A stretch of DNA of 64,000 nucleotides from Cronobacter muytjensii ATCC 51329 (GCF_001277195.1 NZ_CP012268.1:1-64000), one strand, 5' to 3'. Shown: positions 34,116 through 44,908, counted from the stretch's first letter. The notes: a model not told the origin generated them from the sequence alone. A program made the numbers and translations.

Positions 34116-34847
34116 TCAGCGCCGCTGGTTATCGATAGTCAGGGTGACGCGATTAGCGCGACAGAACAACTCGGAATAGTGCACGGGTTTTTGATGCTGG
34201 TCGTATGCGATTTTGCTGATGCGAAACAGCGGCTCGCCCAGCTCGCATTTCAGCCACTGCGCTTCTGCTTTGGTGGCGGTAAAAATATCGATGGTCTTTT
34301 TATCGCTTACCACCTGCGTATCGAAGCGTTCCTGAAACAGCTGATAGGTTGAAGCGCCCGCGCTGTAAATGTCGTCAAACTGCGGGTAGCGTGAAAGCGG
34401 GACCCACGAGGCGTCGATAAACAGCGGTTCGCCATCAAGATACATCACCCGGCGGAGCAGGAACATCTCGCTACCGCCCGGAATATTCAGGCGTTCGCAG
34501 AACGGATCTGCGCTGACGCGCGCCTGTTCAATCACTTCTTCTTTGGTGGGCTTGCCTTGCGACACGCCGAAATCCGTAAAGCCGCTGACGGTCAGTAAGG
34601 CGTTTTCCACTTTCTTGCTCTGCACAAACGTGCCTTTGCCCTGCCAGCGGATCAGGACGCCATCTTTCACCAGATCGCTAATCGCCTTACGAATAGTGAT
34701 GCGGCTGACGTTATAGAGCGTACACAACTCACTTTCTGTGGGGATCTGCTGACCGGCCTGGTAGACGCCTTGCTCTATGTCATCAAGCAGACGCTGGCGG
34801 ACAGTGGCATAAAGGAGTTGATGAGAGTAGCGCTCCGTGGCTGGCAT
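34116..34847 (-). CDS. frlR: Fructoselysine operon regulator FrlR (GntR family)
   Basis: 243 residues. N-terminal winged helix (residues 9-75) with the GntR signature IPTESELCTLYNVSRITIRKAI. C-terminal UTRA effector domain starting about residue 90 (LTVSGFTDFGVSQGK), of the HutC subfamily that binds small metabolites. In E. coli FrlR senses the phosphorylated intermediate and controls frlABCD. Very close to E. coli FrlR along its length. Last gene of the frl cluster, separated from frlD by 101 bp that include a 12-bp stem hairpin. Confidence 0.95.
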   Translation of the reverse strand: MPATERYSHQLLYATVRQRLLDDIEQGVYQAGQQIPTESELCTLYNVSRITIRKAISDLVKDGVLIRWQGKGTFVQSKKVENALLTVSGFTDFGVSQGKPTKEEVIEQARVSADPFCERLNIPGGSEMFLLRRVMYLDGEPLFIDASWVPLSRYPQFDDIYSAGASTYQLFQERFDTQVVSDKKTIDIFTATKAEAQWLKCELGEPLFRISKIAYDQHQKPVHYSELFCRANRVTLTIDNQRR

Positions 34848-34913
34848 GTATCGACCCTGAGGTTGTAGAAAACGTGGGGATGATTATAAGAGCGTTTATT
34901 GAGGAGTGACAGG

Positions 34914-34943
34914 GCGTTGGCGTGAGTTACGTCACGCCAACGC
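34914..34943. other. Intercistronic hairpin between frlD and frlR
   Basis: Perfect 12-bp inverted repeat GCGTTGGCGTGA (34914-34925) with TCACGCCAACGC (34932-34943), 6-nt loop. No T run on the minus strand. Could be a transcript processing or stabilising site that sets frlR below frlABCD levels, or a FrlR operator. Confidence 0.5.
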
Positions 34944-34948
34944 AGACC

Positions 34949-35734
34949 TTACCAGGCGCCGTGATAGCCAAGCGTTCTCGCCGCGCACTGCGTACCCTGT
35001 TTCATGGCATCAACGAGCGGCAGCCCGGCGGCGATAGCGCAGAGGAAACCGGCGATGTAAGAATCTCCGGCGCCCATCGTGTCAATCACCTGGACTTGCT
35101 CCGGCGGCATGCGCCAGAACTGCGCGCCATCCCAGGCCAGGCTGCCATGCTCGCCCAGGGTCGCGATGGCAACACCTGCGCCGCACTCCACCACCGTTTG
35201 CAGGCGGTCGCGCAGCCACGGCGTCTCTTCGTGCGCAGAGGCAAATACATAATCAAGATGCTCTGGCAGCGTGCGCCACAGCGGGCTTTCCCATTTGTCG
35301 GCAAAATCAAACGACAGCGTCTTCCCGGCGGCGTGAAGCGCCGGAAAGGCGGGATCGGCATGTCCCCAGATGGCGGAGTGAATAATATCGAACCTCATCA
35401 GCCAGCGCAGATCCTCGTCGCTGACCGTAAAGCCCGCCATCACGCCTTCGGTGTAGTCGCCAAGAACGCGGTCATTATTGCGAAGCTCCACCTGGGTCTG
35501 CGCCGTGACGCCAGGTTGAGTATGCAGATGCGAGATATCTATGCCGTACTGTGCCAGATCCTGCCTTAGCATGTCGCCATAATCGTCATCGCCGACCCAA
35601 CTGACGCACGCGGGCCGCATCCCGTAGCGAGTGCTGTAAACCGCCACGTTAACGGCGTTGCCGCCGGAAAACGCCTTGCCAAGTTGCGGATAAATATCCA
35701 CGCAGTTATCGCCAACCGTCGCCAGAGTTTTCAT
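34949..35734 (-). CDS. frlD: Fructoselysine 6-kinase
   Basis: 261-residue PfkB/ribokinase-family sugar kinase. Phosphorylates fructoselysine at C6 with ATP after uptake by FrlA. N-terminal substrate region GNAVNVAVYSTRYG; the PfkB signature near the end DTMGAGDSYIAGFL contains the anion-hole GAGD and catalytic Asp. Overlaps frlC by 4 bp (ATGA). Confidence 0.96.
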   Translation of the reverse strand: MKTLATVGDNCVDIYPQLGKAFSGGNAVNVAVYSTRYGMRPACVSWVGDDDYGDMLRQDLAQYGIDISHLHTQPGVTAQTQVELRNNDRVLGDYTEGVMAGFTVSDEDLRWLMRFDIIHSAIWGHADPAFPALHAAGKTLSFDFADKWESPLWRTLPEHLDYVFASAHEETPWLRDRLQTVVECGAGVAIATLGEHGSLAWDGAQFWRMPPEQVQVIDTMGAGDSYIAGFLCAIAAGLPLVDAMKQGTQCAARTLGYHGAW

Positions 35735-36561
35735 AGCGCCTCCTGCGGCAGCAGGTCGCGAAAGCGCGCCAGCGCCTGACGGGCGTAAAGCCGCGGCTCA
35801 TTCATATACATGGTGACCAGCTCGATAGTGCAATAGCCGTCGTAGCCGCGGTCAGTGATATCGCGCATCAGCTCGCGCAGCGGCATTTTGCCTTCTCCGG
35901 GGATGTAGTGGCTGTCGCTTGCGCCGTCGCTGTCAACGATATGCAGATGACGCAGCTTATCGCCCAGTTTGTCGAAGTAGCTCATGACGGGCTCACCCTG
36001 TACAAACGGCGCGCAGATATCGACCATGCTGTAAAGGCGCGCAGAGGGCACCAGCGACAGTGCCCGCAGCACGTCGTTTGCGTTGCACACGACGTTGGAT
36101 TCATAAGGCGTAAGTGGCTCCAGTAGCAGATCGATGCCGATATCCTCGGCGAAATCACACAGCTCGCGCAGATTATCCGCAAGGCGCTGCCAGATGGCGT
36201 CCGGCCCGGTCAGATAGCCCGCATGGGCGGCGGAGATCATCGTAAAGCCCGCGTCCATCTCTTTGGCCATTTCCATGGCGAGTTTGATCATGTCGAGGCT
36301 TTCGCGACGCATCCGCTCGTCGCCCAGCATCATGTTATAGGGATAACCATTGGTTTCCGGCGTGTAGCCAATGATCGGCATCTGATAAACGCGCGCGAGC
36401 GCTTTCACCTGGCGAATGCCGCCCGCTTTGAGATCCGGCGCAAACGCGTGCGGCCTGCCGCCCCACAGCTCCAGCCCGTCATAGCCCAGTTCGTGTGCGT
36501 CGCGAAAGGCGTGCTCCAGCGGCAGCCGCTGATGCCCGCAGGTAAACATACCCGTTTTCAT
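35731..36561 (-). CDS. frlC: Fructoselysine 3-epimerase
   Basis: 276 residues from the ATG at 36561 (AGGAG upstream; MKTGMFTCGHQRLP), the E. coli size. A TIM-barrel of the xylose isomerase-like AP-endonuclease-2 family. Interconverts fructoselysine and psicoselysine so that both Amadori epimers can be used. Metal-binding residues: Glu in LLEPLTPYESN, Asp and His in VDICAP and HLHIVDSDGASDSHYIPGEG, Glu in YCTIELVTMYM. An upstream ORF start at 36582 is rejected. Confidence 0.95.
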   Translation of the reverse strand: MKTGMFTCGHQRLPLEHAFRDAHELGYDGLELWGGRPHAFAPDLKAGGIRQVKALARVYQMPIIGYTPETNGYPYNMMLGDERMRRESLDMIKLAMEMAKEMDAGFTMISAAHAGYLTGPDAIWQRLADNLRELCDFAEDIGIDLLLEPLTPYESNVVCNANDVLRALSLVPSARLYSMVDICAPFVQGEPVMSYFDKLGDKLRHLHIVDSDGASDSHYIPGEGKMPLRELMRDITDRGYDGYCTIELVTMYMNEPRLYARQALARFRDLLPQEAL

Positions 36562-36583
36562 AACCCTTCTCCTTGCAGCCATG

Positions 36584-36604
36584 CCCGGCCCCGCAGGGGC
36601 CGGG
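36584..36604. other. Intercistronic hairpin between frlB and frlC
   Basis: Perfect 9-bp stem CCCGGCCCC (36584-36592) with GGGGCCGGG (36596-36604) and a 3-nt loop, seven bases after the frlB stop. No U tract on the minus strand, so probably an RNA stability element or pause rather than a terminator. Confidence 0.55.
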
Positions 36605-36611
36605 CGGTGGA

Positions 36612-37634
36612 TTAATATTCAACAATGCCGCCGTAGTAGCGGCGATCGTCCGGGTTGTGGTCTTTGTAGATGGAGAGGTAGTAGCAGAGCCACTCCATCG
36701 GCACGAACATCAGGAACGGTGCGAGCCACGGGTGCAGCCCCTGGGAAATCTCCTCGTAATCGATAACGATGACGTTATCGGTACGCTCGCGCACAAAGCG
36801 GATGGCGCGCTCGGTGGTATGACGGCTTTCATCATTGCCAAGCAGGAACAGAAACGGCACGCCCGGCTCGACAATCTCCAGCGGCCCGTGGCGGAACTCA
36901 CCGCTCTCAATGACCGAGCCGTGCGTCCAGGTAAACTCCATCAGCGTCACGATGCCCTCTTTGTAGCCGAGCGGACGCAGCGGGCCTGCGGACACGGTGT
37001 AGATCATCGGCCATTGTGACGCCTGCTCGCCGAGCTGGCGGCCTTTGTCTTCCCAGGTGCGCACCAGATACCCCAGCGCCTGCGGCAGCTTGCGGAGATC
37101 GTTTTTGATTTTGCCGATCTCAGCGTGTGGCGCCTGGCGGGTGATCATCTCCAGCACCACGCTGTAGCAGAGCAGCAGATGGATCTCCCAGATACAGTCG
37201 GCTTCATACGCCACCACATGTTCGGCGGCCTGCACGATCGGGCTGTCCGGGCGCTTGGTGAAGGCGGCGGTCAGCGCGCCGCAGGCGGAACCCAGCTCCA
37301 GCGCCTTGATGACCTCTTCGGTTTTGCCGTAGTCGGAGACGCCAATCACCGCGCATTTCGCATCGAGCCGGTGCGGCGTGTTGTCGCAGAACTCCCAGCC
37401 GGAAAGCGCGTAAACCTGAAGGCTTGAGAAGCGGTCCGCCAGGTGCTTCGCCGTCTGCGCCGCGTTAAGCGGTGAGCCGCAGGCGACAAAATAGATGCGG
37501 TCGATGCCGCGGTTGATCATCTCGTCCACAATGGCGTGTACGCGCGGCACATCCTTTTCCAGAATTTTCTCCACCTCCTGAACCATGTTTTCGGTGACCA
37601 GGAAATCCACGGTGCTTTTATCGATATTCAGCAT
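36612..37634 (-). CDS. frlB: Fructoselysine 6-phosphate deglycase
   Basis: 340 residues with two SIS (sugar isomerase) domains. Splits fructoselysine 6-phosphate into glucose 6-phosphate and lysine. First SIS domain IYFVACGSPLNAAQTAKHLADRF with GVSDYGKTEEVIKAL; second around IYTVSAGPLRPLGYKEGIVTLMEFTW and the catalytic-region GSVIESGEFRHGPLEIVE. Ends DHNPDDRRYYGGIVEY as in E. coli FrlB. 21 bp from frlA. Confidence 0.97.
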   Translation of the reverse strand: MLNIDKSTVDFLVTENMVQEVEKILEKDVPRVHAIVDEMINRGIDRIYFVACGSPLNAAQTAKHLADRFSSLQVYALSGWEFCDNTPHRLDAKCAVIGVSDYGKTEEVIKALELGSACGALTAAFTKRPDSPIVQAAEHVVAYEADCIWEIHLLLCYSVVLEMITRQAPHAEIGKIKNDLRKLPQALGYLVRTWEDKGRQLGEQASQWPMIYTVSAGPLRPLGYKEGIVTLMEFTWTHGSVIESGEFRHGPLEIVEPGVPFLFLLGNDESRHTTERAIRFVRERTDNVIVIDYEEISQGLHPWLAPFLMFVPMEWLCYYLSIYKDHNPDDRRYYGGIVEY

Positions 37635-37655
37635 GAAACAACTCTCCAGACAGGG

Positions 37656-39279
<1,624 letters not shown>

Positions 39280-40653
39280 TTATTTAGACGAGAACCAGTT
39301 GAGTTTGTCGCGTAACGCCACGACGCGGCCGACGATAATCAGGCTCGGGCTTTCCACCTGCTGCGCCAGCGCGCCCAGCTCGGTTAATACGCCTGCCACC
39401 ACGCGCTGTTTCACGCTGGTGCCGTTTTCCACCAGCGCAACCGGCATCGCCGGATCCATGCCATGTTCGATGAGTTTTTCCTGAATGGCCGCGGCCTGGT
39501 TTAACCCCATATAGAACACCAGCGTCTGTTTTTCCGCCGCCAGATTGTGCCAGTCGAACTCGCCGCCGTTTTTCAGGTGACCGGTGATGAGGCGCACGCT
39601 TTGCGCATAATCGCGGTGGGTCAGCGGCAGGCCGGCGTAGGCAGAGCAGCCCGACGCCGCGGTAACGCCGGGTACGACCGAGAAGGGGATGCCCGCCTCG
39701 CAGAGGGTCTCCAGCTCCTCGCCGCCGCGCCCGAAGATAAACGGGTCGCCGCCTTTAAGGCGCACCACGCGTTTGCCGCGCTGGGCTTCACGCAGCAGGA
39801 TCTGGTTAATCTCTTCCTGCGGCACGCAGTGATAGCCCGCGCGCTTGCCGACAAACACGCGATCGGCATCGCGGCGCACCAGATTCATGATTTCATCAGA
39901 AACCAGGCGGTCATAAACCACGATATCCGCCTGCTGGATCTGCTGTAGCCCTTTGAGCGTCAGCAAACCCGGATCGCCAGGGCCTGCGCCTACCAGCACA
40001 ACTTCACCGCGATCGTCGAGCGGCTCGTTAAGCAGCGTTTCGGTAATGCGGGTCACAGCCTGTTCATCGTTGTTCGCCAGCGACTGCGCGAGGCGGTCGT
40101 TCACGAAAAATTTTTCCCAGAAGCGGCGGCGCTCGCTCATAGAGGTGAATGTGTGTTTAACGCGGCGGCGCAGTTGACCAGCGTAACCGGCGACTTTGCC
40201 GAGATGCTGAGGGAGCAGCGCTTCGAGCTTTTCGCGCAGCAGACGGGCCAGCACCGGTGAAGTGCCGCCTGACGAGACCGCAACCATCAGCGGCGAGCGG
40301 TCGATAATAGACGGCATGATGAAGCTCGCCTGTTTCGGCGCATCCACCACGTTGCAGAAGATGCGTCGCGCTTCGGCAGCGTCGCTGACCGCGTTATTGA
40401 CCTCGTCATCGTCCGTGGCGGCGATCACCAGCCAGCAGTCGTCCAGCAGACGGGCGTCGAACGCACCCGGCGCCAGCGTCAGCATGCCCTGTTCGGCCCA
40501 GGCTTCAAACTGCGGCGCGAACGCCAGCGCGTTGACCGTAAGCGTAGCGCCTGCCTCCAGCAGCAGACGCGCTTTACGCTCCGCAACATCGCCGCCGCCG
40601 ACCAGCAGGCAGGCGCGATTGCGTAACTGACAAAATATCGGCAGGTGATCCAC
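39280..40653 (-). CDS. cysG: Siroheme synthase CysG (trifunctional)
   Basis: 457 residues, as in E. coli. Makes siroheme from uroporphyrinogen III: methylation, NAD-dependent dehydrogenation and Fe chelation. N-terminal precorrin-2 dehydrogenase/ferrochelatase (CysGB): Rossmann loop LLVGGGDVAERKARLLLEAGA near 14, and VSSGGTSPVLARLLREK around the phospho-serine region (Ser128 in relatives). C-terminal SAM methyltransferase (CysGA, from about 215): VLVGAGPGDPGLLTLKG, VVYDRLVS, RLKGGDPFIFGRGGEE, GLPLTHRDYAQS. Siroheme is the cofactor of NirB upstream; last gene of nirBDC-cysG. Confidence 0.98.
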   Translation of the reverse strand: MDHLPIFCQLRNRACLLVGGGDVAERKARLLLEAGATLTVNALAFAPQFEAWAEQGMLTLAPGAFDARLLDDCWLVIAATDDDEVNNAVSDAAEARRIFCNVVDAPKQASFIMPSIIDRSPLMVAVSSGGTSPVLARLLREKLEALLPQHLGKVAGYAGQLRRRVKHTFTSMSERRRFWEKFFVNDRLAQSLANNDEQAVTRITETLLNEPLDDRGEVVLVGAGPGDPGLLTLKGLQQIQQADIVVYDRLVSDEIMNLVRRDADRVFVGKRAGYHCVPQEEINQILLREAQRGKRVVRLKGGDPFIFGRGGEELETLCEAGIPFSVVPGVTAASGCSAYAGLPLTHRDYAQSVRLITGHLKNGGEFDWHNLAAEKQTLVFYMGLNQAAAIQEKLIEHGMDPAMPVALVENGTSVKQRVVAGVLTELGALAQQVESPSLIIVGRVVALRDKLNWFSSK

Positions 40654-40665
40654 GGCGTATCCTTC

Positions 40666-41469
40666 TTAACGAGCGGTTTCTGGTGCGGTCTGCGCGGCAG
40701 GCTGCGGGCGCTCTGCTTTCGGCGTAGCATACCAGTAACCCAAACCCATGAACACGGCGCCAGAAAGGGTATTGCCCAGGGTTACCCACAAGAGGTTATG
40801 CCCGATACCACTGAGTGTGAATGCCTCGTTGTGGTGGCCGAACCAGGAGAGCGCGAACAGCGTCATGTTGGCAACGGAGTGCTCGTAGCCGGAGGCGATA
40901 AAAGCCAGCAGGCACCACCAGATAGCCATAAATTTCGCTGCGCCTTCGGTGCGGATAGCCATCCAGATAGCGAGGCAGACCAGCCAGTTACAGAGCGCGC
41001 CTTTGAAGAACAGCACGGTGGCGGGCGCGCTGGTTTTTGCGAGCGCCACGGTGTGCACAAGACTGGTGTCTACCGGCAACAGACTACCGCCGCCCCAGTT
41101 GTAGAGCAGGGCGACAAATACGGAACCGACCAGATTGCCAAGCCAGGTTTGCGGCAGGATCGCCCACATCTGACCGTGGCTGATGGTGCCCGCTTTTACG
41201 CCGAGCGTCAGGAACATGGTGTGGCCGGTAAAGAGTTCAGAACCCGCGATAATCACAAGCGTCAGCGCGATGCCGAACGTAGCGCCCATCACCAGCGGGC
41301 GAATGGCGGGCTCAAGCAGGTTGCCGAGAGTGAAAATCAAAATAATCCCGAGCCCGACGTACGCACCCGCCATCGCGGAGCTGATCCAGAAACCCAGAGG
41401 ATTATTTGCCGAGAGGCGAGCGATGCGGGCGGCATTCGCCGCGCACTTATTGATCGTGTCGGTAAACAT
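40666..41469 (-). CDS. nirC: Nitrite channel NirC
   Basis: 267-residue FNT-family (formate-nitrite) transporter, six membrane helices; a pentameric channel that moves nitrite (and nitrite/proton) across the inner membrane. Conserved FNT segments: AKLLANNP-like start NNPLGFWISSAMAGAYVG, AGSELFTGHTMFLTLG (omega loop of TM2), GNLVGSVFVALLYNWGG, CNWLVCLAIWMA, GYEHSVANMTLFAL (with the central His) and LGNTLSGAVFMGLGYW. Only 12 bp before cysG, but 279 bp after nirD. Confidence 0.97.
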   Translation of the reverse strand: MFTDTINKCAANAARIARLSANNPLGFWISSAMAGAYVGLGIILIFTLGNLLEPAIRPLVMGATFGIALTLVIIAGSELFTGHTMFLTLGVKAGTISHGQMWAILPQTWLGNLVGSVFVALLYNWGGGSLLPVDTSLVHTVALAKTSAPATVLFFKGALCNWLVCLAIWMAIRTEGAAKFMAIWWCLLAFIASGYEHSVANMTLFALSWFGHHNEAFTLSGIGHNLLWVTLGNTLSGAVFMGLGYWYATPKAERPQPAAQTAPETAR

Positions 41470-41748
41470 AGTGGTTATCCTAAAAAGTGAGTGAAATTAA
41501 AAAATTAAGAAAATAAAAAAGATGCGTTAGTGCGGCGCGCCTGCTGGCGCGCTTATTTGTTGTTGTCCTTAACGGGCGGTCCGTTAAGCGGAACGCCGAT
41601 GGAACATTGTTAATGAGCGGAGGCGCTCTGCGCGCCGTGGTGGATGCGTGGCGCTTGTCCACCCTGTGTGTCAACGCCCGCGAATCAGGGGCGGGTAAGC
41701 GAAGCGCCACCCGCCTGAAACCTGAAGGCGTTGTCTGGCCTTCCCGGG
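41470..41748 (-). repeat. REP/hairpin-rich spacer inside the nir operon
   Basis: 279 bp between nirD and nirC. Four inverted repeats: GCGCGCC/GGCGCGC (41535-41552), CTTAACGG/CCGTTAAG (41568-41588), and two REP-like units, GTGGTGGATGCGTGGCGCTT..CCACC (41637-41663) and GGGCGGGTAAGCG..GCGCCACCCGCC (41689-41714). The REP units resemble those at 6414-6493 and 53247-53281. Likely affects RNA stability or the nirC/cysG share of expression. Confidence 0.65.
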
Positions 41749-42075
41749 TTACGCCTTCACCTGTACCTGACCGTCTTTCACGCGCGCCTCAAAGTGCGCC
41801 ACAGAACGGCTTTCATCTTCCATACAAAGCCCGTCACGCAGGCGGAAGCGCTGTTTTTTCAGCGGGCTCGCGACCCACAGGTCGCCCTGATGCTCGGCGA
41901 TAATGCCGCGCGACAGGACACTCGCCTCAAAGAACGGGTCGATATTGCTGATGGCATAAACCTCTTCGCTGGCGCGAGGGCGGAAGATCGCCACCTGGTG
42001 TTCGCCTACCAGCGCGCAGACGCCGGTCGCCGGGACAATATCATCGAGCTTGCAAATGGTGTTCCACTGGCTCAT
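41749..42075 (-). CDS. nirD: Nitrite reductase small subunit NirD
   Basis: 108 residues, as in E. coli. Rieske-like beta fold (TICKLDDIVPATGVCALVGEHQVAIFR) but without the Cys/His cluster ligands, as usual for the enteric NirD. Required with NirB for NADH-dependent reduction of nitrite to ammonium in the cytoplasm. Start overlaps the nirB stop by 4 bp (ATGA). Confidence 0.97.
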   Translation of the reverse strand: MSQWNTICKLDDIVPATGVCALVGEHQVAIFRPRASEEVYAISNIDPFFEASVLSRGIIAEHQGDLWVASPLKKQRFRLRDGLCMEDESRSVAHFEARVKDGQVQVKA

Positions 42076-44618
42076 ACGGTTTCCTCCACGAAGGTGACGG
42101 GGATACGCTCATAAGGCGTGGCCGGACGATGCTGCTGGCGCTCCGGCACCACCTGCACGTTCGGGTCGCGGCGATCGCTGTTGACGAAGTGTTTGAAGCG
42201 GCCCTGTGCCTGCGGGTTATTGACCGTTTCGGTCCACTCGCAAATCACCGCTTCGCGCAGACGGGTCATTTCGGCTTCCAGCTGGCTGTTAAGGCCCAGC
42301 TTGTCGTCGATAATCACACTCTTCAGATAGTCGATGCCGCCTTCGAGGCTTTCCAGCCAGGAGGCTGTGCGGGTCAGTTTGTCGGCGGTGCGGATGTAGA
42401 ACATCATGAAGCGATCGAGGTAGCGCACCAGGGTCTCTTTATCGAGATCCGCCGCCAGCAGGTCGGCATGGCGCGGTTTCATCCCGCCATTACCGCAGAC
42501 ATACAGGTTCCAGCCTTTTTCGGTGGCGATAATGCCCACGTCTTTACCCTGTGCCTCGGCGCATTCGCGCGTACAGCCAGAAACGCCGAATTTCATTTTG
42601 TGCGGGGTGCGGATGCCTTTGTAACGGTTTTCCAGCTCAACGCCGAAGCCCACGCTGTCGCCGACGCCGTAACGGCACCATGTGCTGCCGACGCAGGTTT
42701 TCGCCATACGCAGCGCTTTAGCGTAAGCGTGGCCGGTTTCAAAGCCCGCGGCAATCAGCTGACGCCAGATTTCCGGCAGGTCGTCTTTCTGCGCGCCAAA
42801 CAGACCGATACGCTGAGAACCGGTGATTTTGGTGTACAGGTTAAATTCGCGGGCGATGCGACCCACTTCCATCAGTCCTTCCGGGGTAATTTCACCGCCA
42901 GCGGAGCGCGGGATCACCGAGTAGGTGCCATCTTTCTGGATGTTGGCCAGGAAGTTGTCGTTGGTGTCCTGCAACGGCGTGTGCTGCGGCTTGAGGATGT
43001 ACTCATTCCAGCAGGAGGCCAGCAGGGAACCGACGGTCGGTTTACATACTTCACAGCCGTAACCCTGGCCATGTTTTTCCAGCAGTTCGTCGAAGGATTT
43101 AATGCCCTCGACGCGAATCAGGTGGTACAGCTCCTGGCGAGAGTACGCAAAGTGTTCGCAAAGGTTGTTGGTGATTTCGATGCCCTGTTTCGCCAGTTCA
43201 GCGTTCAGCACCTGGGTGACCAACGGAATACAGCCGCCACAGCCCGTACCGGCTTTGGTTTCCGCTTTCAGCGCCGCGACGGTGTGGCAGCCTTTGTTAA
43301 TGGCGGCGATGAGCGCGCCTTTGGTGACGTCGAAGCAGGAGCAAATCTGCGCGCTGTCCGGCAGTTTATCAACGCCGATGGAGGGTTTGCCCTGGCCTGC
43401 GTGCGACGGCAGGATCAGCGAATCCGGGTTTTCCGGCAGTTCGATGCCGTTCAGCACCAGTTGCAGCAGGTTGCCGTAATCGCTGGTGTCGCCTACCAGC
43501 ACCGCGCCGAGCAGCGTTTTGTTGTCCTCGCTGACGATAAGACGTTTGTAAATTTCTTTGCTTTCGTCGAGGAACACATAGCTGCGGGATTTCAGGGTGC
43601 GACCATGCGCGTCGCCGATACCGCCGACATCCACGCCCAGCAGTTTCAGCTTGGCGCTGAGATCCGCGCCTTCAAAACGGTTGCCAGGGTTACCGAGAAT
43701 ATGGTCGACCGCCACCTGCGCCATTTTGTAACCCGGCGCCACGAGGCCATAGACGCGGCTGTTCCAGCTGGCGCATTCGCCGATCGCGTAGATATCCGGG
43801 TCGGATGTCTGGCACTGATCGTTAATCATGACGCCGCCGCGCGGCGCGATGTCCAGATCGCATTGTTTAGCCAGTTTGTCGCGTGGGCGGATACCAGTGG
43901 AGAAGACGATAAAGTCGACTTCCAGCTCGCTGCCGTCGGCAAAGCGCATGGTTTTACGCGCGTCGACGCCCTGCTGCACGATTTCCTGGGTGTTTTTGCT
44001 GGTGTGTACTTTCACGCCCATGCTTTCAATTTTACGGCGCAGCTGCTCGCCGCCCATCTGGTCGAGCTGTTCGGCCATCAGCATCGGCGCAAATTCGATA
44101 ACGTGCGTTTCAACGCCTAAGTTTTTCAGCGCGCCAGCGGCCTCAAGACCGAGCAGACCGCCGCCGACGACCGCGCCGCGTTTGCTGCGTCGCGCGCAGG
44201 CTTCGATCGCGTTCAGGTCTTCAATCGTGCGGTAGACAAAGCAGTCCTGCGTTTCGGAGCCTTTAATCGGCGGGATCCACGGGTAGGAGCCGGTCGCCAT
44301 AATCAGTTTGTCGTAATAGACAGTGCGCCCGGCGCTGGAGTGGATCACTTTCTCCTGACGGTTGATGGTGATGGCGCGCTCGCCTACCAGCACTTTCACG
44401 CCATGCTTGTCGTAAAAGCCTTCGCGAACCAGCGACAGTTCTTCAGCGGTATGATGAGAGAAGTAGGAAGAGAGGTGCACGCGGTCATAGGCGATGCGCG
44501 GCTCCTCACAGAAGACGGTGATGTCGAACTGGCCTGGATCGGCTTTATCGAGAAGGTCTTCGATAAAGCGGTGACCAACCATGCCGTTACCGATAATAGC
44601 GAGTCTGACTTTGCTCAT
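42072..44618 (-). CDS. nirB: NADH-dependent nitrite reductase large subunit NirB
   Basis: 848 residues (E. coli 847). Detoxifies nitrite during anaerobic growth by six-electron reduction to ammonium. N-terminal FAD domain IIGNGMVGHRFIEDLL and NAD domain VVGGGLLGLEAAGALKN; two BFD-like [2Fe-2S] regions with ICSCFDVTKG and GTGCGGCIP, then GYGCEVCKPTVGS; C-terminal siroheme/[4Fe-4S] domain with WCRYGVGDS, SGCTRECAEAQGKDVG and YVCGNGGMKP. The promoter region has perfect FNR and good NarL/P sites. Confidence 0.98.
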   Translation of the reverse strand: MSKVRLAIIGNGMVGHRFIEDLLDKADPGQFDITVFCEEPRIAYDRVHLSSYFSHHTAEELSLVREGFYDKHGVKVLVGERAITINRQEKVIHSSAGRTVYYDKLIMATGSYPWIPPIKGSETQDCFVYRTIEDLNAIEACARRSKRGAVVGGGLLGLEAAGALKNLGVETHVIEFAPMLMAEQLDQMGGEQLRRKIESMGVKVHTSKNTQEIVQQGVDARKTMRFADGSELEVDFIVFSTGIRPRDKLAKQCDLDIAPRGGVMINDQCQTSDPDIYAIGECASWNSRVYGLVAPGYKMAQVAVDHILGNPGNRFEGADLSAKLKLLGVDVGGIGDAHGRTLKSRSYVFLDESKEIYKRLIVSEDNKTLLGAVLVGDTSDYGNLLQLVLNGIELPENPDSLILPSHAGQGKPSIGVDKLPDSAQICSCFDVTKGALIAAINKGCHTVAALKAETKAGTGCGGCIPLVTQVLNAELAKQGIEITNNLCEHFAYSRQELYHLIRVEGIKSFDELLEKHGQGYGCEVCKPTVGSLLASCWNEYILKPQHTPLQDTNDNFLANIQKDGTYSVIPRSAGGEITPEGLMEVGRIAREFNLYTKITGSQRIGLFGAQKDDLPEIWRQLIAAGFETGHAYAKALRMAKTCVGSTWCRYGVGDSVGFGVELENRYKGIRTPHKMKFGVSGCTRECAEAQGKDVGIIATEKGWNLYVCGNGGMKPRHADLLAADLDKETLVRYLDRFMMFYIRTADKLTRTASWLESLEGGIDYLKSVIIDDKLGLNSQLEAEMTRLREAVICEWTETVNNPQAQGRFKHFVNSDRRDPNVQVVPERQQHRPATPYERIPVTFVEETV

Positions 44619-44676
44619 TTTTGCCTCGATTTCTTTTCTATTACCGCCTACCTTAACGATTCAGCACCCCCGCTTA

Positions 44677-44690
44677 TTGATATAAATCAA
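44677..44690. promoter_or_regulatory. FNR box of nirB
   Basis: TTGATATAAATCAA, an exact match to TTGAT-N4-ATCAA. Centred at 44683.5, about -41.5 from the predicted nirB start: class II activation in the absence of oxygen. Confidence 0.85.
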
Positions 44691-44703
44691 TTACATCTTT
44701 ATA

Positions 44704-44719
44704 TACCTCTTAAGGGGTA
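44704..44719. promoter_or_regulatory. NarL/NarP 7-2-7 site of nirB
   Basis: TACCTCT-TA-AGGGGTA, two inverted heptamers with a 2-bp spacer. Its centre lies 28 bp upstream of the FNR centre, the same geometry (-69.5/-41.5) as E. coli nirB, where nitrate or nitrite-activated NarL/NarP relieves repression. Confidence 0.75.
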
Positions 44720-44908
44720 TATCCTTGATTTTTGTGGGTTTTTATAAGTACAGGAATTGATTAGGGTTTCACGGGTGTTCGTTTTTTGAACCGATGCGGA
44801 ATGAATTTTCGCCAGATAATTTTATGGCGTGAATATCTCATGCAAGGCGAGAGCGAGGTAAAACCGGGACGGAACGGGAAGCGAAACAGTGGGGAAATTA
44901 AACAGAAT

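Noticed and set aside
42129..44120. 663-codon plus-strand ORF opposite nirB
   Set aside because: Antisense shadow; composition biased to Phe/Ala/Val/Arg and no known domain.
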